Assembly (NCBI GenBank): GCA_965243565.1
Contig: OZ251571.1
Location: 1,426,001-1,490,000 of the forward strand
Length of the DNA: 64,000 nt
Origin: CBDEVH01 sp965243565
GTDB lineage: Bacteria > Pseudomonadota > Gammaproteobacteria > Tethybacterales > Persebacteraceae
Direction: 5' to 3'
Shown: in pieces, positions 58,147-64,000 of the stretch
Position numbering within the stretch: the first letter of the stretch is position 1
Layout: each line of letters starts with the position of its first letter
Program-made: the position numbers and the translations under genes
Notes under the pieces: model-generated
What the model was told of the DNA's origin: nothing
The model's database searches: none
What the model saw: the letters and a program-made list of their open reading frames with translations, nothing else

Positions 58147-58317
58147 ATGGGTTATCCATTTGATCAAGCCACTTGGAATGTTTTACAGGACGCTATGTAC
58201 ATTGGTGCTGGCGGCAGTACCCCCGGTCTATATACATTGATCGCTGCGGGTTGCTGTCTTGTAGCACTGTGGATCGGATACAAAGCCGAAAAAGCGTCTT
58301 ACGACAAACACAAGTAA
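58147..58317 (+). CDS. Small membrane protein linked to amt (56 residues)
   Basis: ATG 58147 has an AGGAGA site 8 bases upstream and lies 19 bases after amt. It reads MGYPFDQATWNVLQDAMYIG, then AGGSTPGLYTLIA, one membrane helix (LIAAGCCLVALWIGY) and a Lys-rich tail ending KHK. Codon use matches amt, and a strong terminator follows directly, so amt and this gene form one transcription unit. Possibly a subunit or regulator of Amt; no function is known to me. Confidence 0.8.
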   Translation: MGYPFDQATWNVLQDAMYIGAGGSTPGLYTLIAAGCCLVALWIGYKAEKASYDKHK

Positions 58318-58327
58318 TCTTAACCAT

Positions 58328-58371
58328 CGTTAAAACAGGTGTATGGGTAATTCCATACACCTGTTTTAACG
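58328..58371. terminator. Terminator after the amt unit
   Basis: Perfect 19-bp inverted repeat (arms 58328-58346 and 58353-58371) with a 6-base loop, 10 bases after the small gene. A and T runs flank a GC-containing core, so it would work as an intrinsic terminator in either direction. Confidence 0.9.
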
Positions 58372-58428
58372 TAATATGAACGTAATAATTTAAATTCAAA
58401 TCAAGTATCGCTTTAAATGGGAGAAATC

Positions 58429-60858
58429 ATGAATGATATTGGGAGCCATGCGCGTGTCGTTGTTATTGGTGGTGGTGTTGTTGGTTGCAGTATTTTGTAT
58501 CATCTGGCAAAAAAAGGATGGCAAGACTGTGTGCTTTTAGAACGCCGCGAATTGAGCTGTGGCTCGTCTTGGCATGCTGCGGGACAGTTTCATATTATTA
58601 ATTCAAATGCCAATTTATCACAATTACAATTACATACCCTAAAATTTTACCCTCAACTACAAGAAGAATCAGGACAAGACATTGGTTTGCACCGCACCGG
58701 TGGGCTTTATTTTGCCTCGACCGAAGAACGCGAAAATTACCTGATTATGGAGCTGGCTAAAAACCGCCATATTAATCCTGATATGAGATTTATCAGCTTG
58801 GACGAAGCCAAACGGATGCACCCACTAATCGATAAAAGTCAGTTTCGTTGTGCCTTATACGATCCACTTGATGGTCATATCGACCCTGCCAGTGTTGTAC
58901 AAGCATACGCCAAAGCAGCACGGCTAGCAGGGGCAAAGATTTTTCAGAAAACGATGGTATCGGCAACCACACAAAACACCGATAAAAGCTGGGTTGTTAC
59001 TACCAACAAAGGCGATATACAAGCGGATTATGTGGTTAATGCGGGTGGTTTATGGGCGAGAGAAGTCGGGCATATGGTCGATATCGAATTACCATTAATG
59101 GCAATGGAACACCATTATCTTATTACCGAACCATTGCCGCAAATTGCCTCACTTGAGAATGAATTACCATCTATGGTTGACTTTGATGGCAATGCTTATG
59201 GCAGACAAGAAGGCAAAGGTATGTTGCTTGGCACTTACGAAAAAAATGGCACAGCATGGTCGGTGGATTCAACACCATGGGACTTTGGCCACGAACTACT
59301 GCCCAATCAACTGGATCGCATTGCCGACCGCCTTGAAACCGCTTTTGAACACTTTCCGCCTCTTGCCACAGCAGGTATTAAAAAAGTGGTCAACGGTCCC
59401 TTTGTTTTTGCCCCCGATGGCAATGCCTTGGTGGGTCCCGTACCCAATCGCCCCAATTATTGGGTGGCATGTGGTGTGATGGCGGGTTTTTGCCAAGGTG
59501 CGGGCATTGGGCAAGTTCTTGCTGATTGGATAATTGAGGGTGAGCCGGGAATGGATATTTTTGCCATGGATGTGGCTCGCTTTGGTGATTTTGCAACACG
59601 ACATTACGCCCACCAAAAAGTCATTGAAAATTTTGGTCGCCGTTTTCAAATATCCTATCCCAATGAAGAATTGCCTGCCATGCGTCCGTGGCGAACCACC
59701 GCTTTATACGATATATTTAAAGCACAAGGTGCCGTGTTTGGCTCTTCTTTTGGTTTAGAACACGCATTATGGTTTGCTAACAATGCAGAAAACGCGGTAG
59801 AAATACCCAGTTTTCGCCGCTCCAATGCTTTTGACTACGTCGCCAAAGAAGTGAATCACGTACGAAACCACGTAGGATTAATCGAACTTGCCAACTTTGC
59901 CAAGTACGAAATTACTGGCAACGACGCCAATGACTTTATCAACACAGTCATGGCAGGAAAAATGCCCACTACCGGGAAAATGCGTTTATCGCCGATGCTA
60001 TCACTCAAAGGCAAGCTATTGGGAGATTTATCAGTTGCTAAAATGGCAGATAATCACTTTTTAATCATCGGTTCAGGGGCTGCGCAAGTAGCACATACGC
60101 GTTGGTTTGCACACACTAAAAAAATCAATGCTGATGTCTGTATAAACAATCGCTCCAATGACTGGCATGGCATTGCCATTGCGGGTCCAGATTCTCGTCA
60201 TGTCCTTGCCAAACTAACGCGCACCGATATTAGCAAAGATGCGTTTGACTTTATGTCTATTCAAAAAATGGAGGTCGATGGTATCCCTGCCATTGTCGCA
60301 CGCGTGTCTTTCACAGGTGATTTGGGTTACGAAATTTATTGCTCAAACGAATTTCAGTTGGCACTATATAACGCCATTTGCACAGCAGGTCAAGTCTTTG
60401 ATATTAAACCTTTTGGGGCACGCGCTTTAATGTCGATGCGACTCGAGAAAAATTTTGGCGCATGGGCATTGGATTTTCGCGAAGACTTTAGCGCACAAGA
60501 GGCAGGGCTGTCTTGCTTTATTGACTACAACAAAGAGTCTTCATTTATTGGCAAAGCGGCGGCATTACAACAACGCGATAATGGCGTAACACAGCAACGT
60601 GTTGCTTTTGTAATCGATGTCAATGATGCTGATGTACATGGCGATGAACCCGTTTTATTAAACAATCATGTCGTTGGTTTTGTTACTTCTGGCGGCTATG
60701 GGCATTTTGTGCAACAAAGCATTGCCATAGCTTACATTGAGGCTGATTTAGTCGCTTCGGATGAGCAATTTCATATCGAGATTTTGAATGAATTACGTCC
60801 TGCTACCATTCAAAAAGAACCACTATTTGACCCTCAAGGGTTAAAAATGCGCAGTTAA
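58429..60858 (+). CDS. Dimethylglycine/sarcosine dehydrogenase-like FAD-GcvT protein (paralogue 2)
   Basis: 809 residues from ATG 58429 (GGGAGA site upstream; frame open to 58417). Same architecture as the 18533 gene: FAD loop VVVIGGGVVGCSILYHL, CGSSWHAAG with covalent-FAD His, FAO_M middle, GcvT folate domain (GDLGYEIYCS, FGARALMSMRLEKNFGAW). It differs clearly in sequence from paralogue 1, so different N-methyl substrates are likely. LEKNFGAW with the folate-binding region is typical of DMGDH. It follows the amt terminator, so has its own promoter. Confidence 0.9.
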   Translation: MNDIGSHARVVVIGGGVVGCSILYHLAKKGWQDCVLLERRELSCGSSWHAAGQFHIINSNANLSQLQLHTLKFYPQLQEESGQDIGLHRTGGLYFASTEERENYLIMELAKNRHINPDMRFISLDEAKRMHPLIDKSQFRCALYDPLDGHIDPASVVQAYAKAARLAGAKIFQKTMVSATTQNTDKSWVVTTNKGDIQADYVVNAGGLWAREVGHMVDIELPLMAMEHHYLITEPLPQIASLENELPSMVDFDGNAYGRQEGKGMLLGTYEKNGTAWSVDSTPWDFGHELLPNQLDRIADRLETAFEHFPPLATAGIKKVVNGPFVFAPDGNALVGPVPNRPNYWVACGVMAGFCQGAGIGQVLADWIIEGEPGMDIFAMDVARFGDFATRHYAHQKVIENFGRRFQISYPNEELPAMRPWRTTALYDIFKAQGAVFGSSFGLEHALWFANNAENAVEIPSFRRSNAFDYVAKEVNHVRNHVGLIELANFAKYEITGNDANDFINTVMAGKMPTTGKMRLSPMLSLKGKLLGDLSVAKMADNHFLIIGSGAAQVAHTRWFAHTKKINADVCINNRSNDWHGIAIAGPDSRHVLAKLTRTDISKDAFDFMSIQKMEVDGIPAIVARVSFTGDLGYEIYCSNEFQLALYNAICTAGQVFDIKPFGARALMSMRLEKNFGAWALDFREDFSAQEAGLSCFIDYNKESSFIGKAAALQQRDNGVTQQRVAFVIDVNDADVHGDEPVLLNNHVVGFVTSGGYGHFVQQSIAIAYIEADLVASDEQFHIEILNELRPATIQKEPLFDPQGLKMRS

Positions 60859-60895
60859 ATTTAGATATACCAGCCACTTAGAATCACTTAGGTTA

Positions 60896-62017
60896 CTAAA
60901 ATTTAATAATATCCAATGTAAAGGTTTCGTTGTTTTTTATTTTCTTTTCGACTTGCAACATACGTGTAAGATATTTTTCGGATAGTTTGGGTTGCGCATT
61001 GGTTCGGTAAAAAATAATAATTTTTTGCCATGCGGGTAAATACTTAGGGTCTGATCGTATCGCATCCAAATAATACTTTATTACCTCTTTTTTGTTTTTT
61101 CTTTCCTTGGCGTTGATGTCACCAATCGCAGTCAGTGATTCAGCACGTTCAGATTTATATTTTTGATTTTTTGCCACAAGCTCGTAGTAAAAACGAGCAT
61201 TGCTATAGTTTCTGTCTTTCCACGCCTGCCTCGCCAAGTCTAAATTAAGGTAAGGATGCTCAGGCACCAAACGCCGCAAGTGATTTGTTGTTTTCGCAAG
61301 GGCTGTTGCATTGCCTTGTTTTTTATCATACCGATAAACCCATTCTAACACCTCTATATTGCGCGCATCCAAGCGTAACACATTGGCATTTGCCTCTCGC
61401 TGTTTGTCGTCTTCGCCTAGTTTTTCTAGTAATGCACCGTATTCGCTCCAATATGCTTTGTTATTGATATGTTCACCGTATATTAAAATTTTCTTGTAAA
61501 GATTACTGGTATTGCGATAGGTGGCTTCGTTTTCAGTGGCTTGGGTGGTCATTTGCAACGTTACCACCGACAGCAGTTGTGCCCAAACTTCTGCATTGTT
61601 TTTTTCAATTTCTAATATTACGCGATACGATTTTTCAGCCGCTTGGTACTTTTTTAATTTTTTTTGTAAATCAGCATTAAGGCGAATAATATCGACTCGT
61701 TTGTCAGGTGACAGTTTTATTGCTCTCGGTAAAACTCTTGATGCTTCTTCAAGCTTGTTCTGACGATGCAAAGCCAAGCCATAATAAAACCAACTTTTCC
61801 AGTTGCCTCTATCTCGTTTTGCCCATTCTTTCGAAAAATCTTCGAGGTTCTTCCAGTTTTTCGCTTTTAAATATATCTTTGCTTGTTGCAAATCACTGGC
61901 TAAAATACCTTGTAATGGCTGATCTGCCGCAATTGCCGAACCAACTACGCCAGCACTGAACCACAGCACTATTAAACCTATCCATAAAAATAATTTTGTT
62001 CGTTCAATAATCATCAT
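60896..62017 (-). CDS. Exported TPR-repeat protein
   Basis: 373 residues. Signal peptide (MMIIERTKLFLWIGLIVLWF, cleavage near AIA-ADQ), then helical repeats with NWKSWFYYGLALHRQNKLEEA, AAEKSYRVILEIEKNNAEVWAQL, and KEVIKYYLDAIRSDPKYLPAWQKI, all TPR-like. It is intact, unlike the TPR gene at 2953-4499. Partner unknown; likely a periplasmic scaffold. Confidence 0.82.
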   Translation of the reverse strand: MMIIERTKLFLWIGLIVLWFSAGVVGSAIAADQPLQGILASDLQQAKIYLKAKNWKNLEDFSKEWAKRDRGNWKSWFYYGLALHRQNKLEEASRVLPRAIKLSPDKRVDIIRLNADLQKKLKKYQAAEKSYRVILEIEKNNAEVWAQLLSVVTLQMTTQATENEATYRNTSNLYKKILIYGEHINNKAYWSEYGALLEKLGEDDKQREANANVLRLDARNIEVLEWVYRYDKKQGNATALAKTTNHLRRLVPEHPYLNLDLARQAWKDRNYSNARFYYELVAKNQKYKSERAESLTAIGDINAKERKNKKEVIKYYLDAIRSDPKYLPAWQKIIIFYRTNAQPKLSEKYLTRMLQVEKKIKNNETFTLDIIKF

Positions 62018-62104
62018 CAGGTTATAATTCTAGCACGGCACTCATTTTACAATCAATTTTTAATCGTTATCGCATATAATAAAGTATTTAAATATATTAC
62101 GCCT

Positions 62105-63277
62105 ATGTCACACCCTTTACTTGCTCCGACCATCTCGATTCTGACCGATCTTATTGCGTTTAATACGGAATCAACGCGCTCCAATATTGATTTGGTATTA
62201 TGGATTCAAGATTATCTCAAAACACATAATATCAAGTCCTCTACGCTATACAACGACAGTCATGACAAACTTAGTTTGCTGTCGTCTATTGGACCTGAAA
62301 TTGATGGTGGCATTGTATTATCAGGGCATACTGATGTGGTAGATGCCTTATCGCAAACATGGGAAACGCCACCATTTACGCTAACGAAAAACGACGACAC
62401 GCTTTACGGTAGAGGCAGTTGCGACATGAAAGGCTTTATTGCCTGCGTATTGGCACAAGCCCCTACTTTTGCTTATGCTAAGATTAAAAAACCCATCCAC
62501 ATTGCCCTATCACGAGACGAAGAAATCGGCTGCATTGGTATGGATGACATGCTTCGCCTGATGGCTCAAAACAATGTAAAACCAGCGGCAGCCATTGTCG
62601 GCGAGCCTACCTCTATGGACATTGTCGCAGGGCACAAACCCGGCTATGAAATGAAAACCATCTTTCACGGCGTTGCCGCCCACAGTGCCATGCCCAGCAA
62701 CGGTTGTAGTGCCAATATTCCAGCCGCTCAGTTTTGCTTGTATTTAAACGAATTATCAGAAAAAATGACGAATAATCCACGCACTGATACGTTGTTTGAC
62801 CCTGCACATGGTGTTATTAACGTTGGCGTTATAAAAGGTGGGTCTGCTGTCAATATTGTTGCGAATCGATGCGAGGTTAAGTGGCACTATCGCCCACTAC
62901 CAGACGAAGATGCCGAAGCAACGGTACAGAATATTATTGACTACACCAAAAATACATTGCTATTGAATATGCAAAAAAGCGGGCATAATGTTGGCATCGA
63001 AACCAAAGTGCTCGGAAAATACCCGGGTTTAGTACCCGATCCAGAATCCACTGCCATGCACTTAGCAAAACAGCTCACCGGCAAGCAAGATTACACCGTT
63101 GCACCATTTGGTGCCGATGCTGGACATTTTCAAAAAGCAGGAATCCCTGCTATCTTGCTTGGTCCCGGTAGTATTCAGCAGGCACACAAACCAGACGAAT
63201 TTATTAAAATCAGCGAGATAGAAAATTGCTTAATATTTCTAGATAAGCTTAAAGAACACCTTATTAAAAACCCTTAA
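62105..63277 (+). CDS. argE: Acetylornithine deacetylase
   Basis: 390 residues, M20 metallopeptidase. Metal ligands in LSGHTDVVD and YGRGSCDMKGFIA, catalytic Glu in SRDEEIGCIGM, Glu in VGEPTSMDIVAGHKPGYE, His in GPGSIQQAHKPDEFI. ArgE/ DapE/ succinyl-diaminopimelate family; the HKPGYE and GADAGHFQ patterns are those of ArgE, which removes acetate from N-acetylornithine in arginine synthesis. ATG 62105. Confidence 0.9.
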   Translation: MSHPLLAPTISILTDLIAFNTESTRSNIDLVLWIQDYLKTHNIKSSTLYNDSHDKLSLLSSIGPEIDGGIVLSGHTDVVDALSQTWETPPFTLTKNDDTLYGRGSCDMKGFIACVLAQAPTFAYAKIKKPIHIALSRDEEIGCIGMDDMLRLMAQNNVKPAAAIVGEPTSMDIVAGHKPGYEMKTIFHGVAAHSAMPSNGCSANIPAAQFCLYLNELSEKMTNNPRTDTLFDPAHGVINVGVIKGGSAVNIVANRCEVKWHYRPLPDEDAEATVQNIIDYTKNTLLLNMQKSGHNVGIETKVLGKYPGLVPDPESTAMHLAKQLTGKQDYTVAPFGADAGHFQKAGIPAILLGPGSIQQAHKPDEFIKISEIENCLIFLDKLKEHLIKNP

Positions 63278-63287
63278 AATAAACATT

Positions 63288-64000
63288 ATGTCAAACTATT
63301 TATTTACATCAGAATCCGTCGGTGCCGGTCATCCTGACAAAGTTGCCGACCAAATATCCGATTCTATTTTAGACGCGCTTATCACCGAAACCATTCGTCA
63401 AAAAAAATCGGTTGAAGCGATTCGTTGTGCCTGTGAAACCATGGTTAAAACTGGATTGATTATTGTATCTGGCGAAATTCGCACCGAAGTCGATATTGAT
63501 GTAGAAAAAACAGTCCGTCAAACCGTTAAAAACATTGGTTATGACAACCCAACGCGTGGCTTTGATGGCGTTAATTGTGCTGTACTTAATATCATAGGCG
63601 TACAATCTGCCGACATTGCACAAGGAGTCGATAAAAACAAAACGAAGAAAATCGGTGCGGGCGACCAAGGCTTAATGTTTGGTTATGCTTGTCGTGAAAC
63701 GCCTTCGCTCATGCCAAAACCCATTCTTTTGGCGCATCAACTCATGGAACAACATGCCAAAGTAAGAAAAACAACATTAAAATGGCTGGGTCCTGATGCC
63801 AAATCACAAGTCTCTTTGCGTTATATTGATGACAAACCGCAGGGCATTGAAGCACTCGTATTATCATCACAACACGACGATAAAATTGATAATCGTAAAG
63901 TAACTGATAACGACAAACGCATTAGACAAGGCATTATTGATAAAATTATTTTACCCGTCATCGGTAAGAACAATATACCTGCTAATAATAAATGTATTCA
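63288..64000 (+). CDS. metK: S-adenosylmethionine synthetase (partial, 3' end outside window)
   Basis: About 237 residues visible. TSESVGAGHPDKVADQISD (methionine/ATP binding), GLIIVSGEI, and GAGDQGLMFGYAC are canonical. It continues beyond the window. Begins 10 bases after argE. No SAM riboswitch is visible upstream. SAM supplies the methyltransferase and MiaB reactions of this window. Confidence 0.96.
   Translation, partial: MSNYLFTSESVGAGHPDKVADQISDSILDALITETIRQKKSVEAIRCACETMVKTGLIIVSGEIRTEVDIDVEKTVRQTVKNIGYDNPTRGFDGVNCAVLNIIGVQSADIAQGVDKNKTKKIGAGDQGLMFGYACRETPSLMPKPILLAHQLMEQHAKVRKTTLKWLGPDAKSQVSLRYIDDKPQGIEALVLSSQHDDKIDNRKVTDNDKRIRQGIIDKIILPVIGKNNIPANNKCI

Noticed and set aside
63278..63288. 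SAM riboswitch before metK
   Set aside because: Only 10 bases separate argE and metK; no room for a riboswitch.

Overview
The window reads as a chromosomal segment of a low-GC gammaproteobacterium with a compact genome. Housekeeping gene order is gammaproteobacterial: rplY-prs-tRNA-Gln-ispE-lolB-TPR gene, amiC-tsaE, miaB-phoH-ybeY-ybeX-lnt and ispH. Coding density is high and many start and stop codons overlap (ATGA). Ankyrin, TPR and repeat-rich proteins, together with osmolyte-oxidation genes, would fit a marine or host-associated lifestyle. That lifestyle is inference from gene content. No rRNA operon, prophage or CRISPR array is visible.

Layout. 1-5914 (minus): rplY (partial), prs, tRNA-Gln, ispE, lolB, a frameshifted TPR gene, tRNA-Phe, tRNA-Ala and an orphan PotA-like ATPase. 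6336-10540: accessory island with an exported ankyrin protein, a decayed FRG-TPR gene, and a convergent pair (an alkyltransferase-like DNA-binding protein and a DUF3883-type nuclease) whose upstream regions share a near-palindromic motif. 10685-15245: GST and sirtuin genes facing amiC-tsaE-nadE. 15250-20983: a protein with about 24 tandem 18-bp repeats and a frameshift, a solitary nuoI, a TM2-domain protein and a dimethylglycine/sarcosine dehydrogenase-like enzyme. 21177-22833: nitrilase, DUF4396 protein, tRNA-Asn and a transposase remnant. 22906-26711: a polar amino-acid-type ABC transporter in one operon with a gamma-butyrobetaine-hydroxylase-like dioxygenase. 27027-31426: tRNA-Ser and a serine-cycle operon (mcl, mtkA, mtkB, serine-glyoxylate aminotransferase). 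31766-38565: Na/Pi transporter, a degraded stretch with tiny ORFs, RDD protein, ADH and ALDH, a methyltransferase and a CsaA-like protein. 38691-52990: tRNA-His, RNase II-type enzyme, aroE, tRNA-Met, the miaB-to-lnt cluster, ispH, thiO-like, tRNA-Ile, uvrD, a ClC protein lacking the usual gating Glu, and tRNA-Val. 52994-64000: cytochrome b561, valS, amt with a 56-residue companion protein, a second dimethylglycine dehydrogenase-like gene, a TPR protein, argE and metK (partial).

How the genes may work together (inference). The ABC transporter and dioxygenase could import and open a trimethylammonium compound. The two FAD/GcvT-type demethylating dehydrogenases would release methyl groups as methylene-tetrahydrofolate and yield glycine. 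The malate thiokinase, malyl-CoA lyase and aminotransferase would join glyoxylate to serine and glycine. Amt handles ammonium. This suggests methylated-amine-dependent C1 metabolism feeding a serine cycle.

Three genes, all TPR or repeat proteins, carry frameshifts, while every housekeeping gene is intact. That pattern suggests real decay or contingency variation, but assembly error is not excluded.
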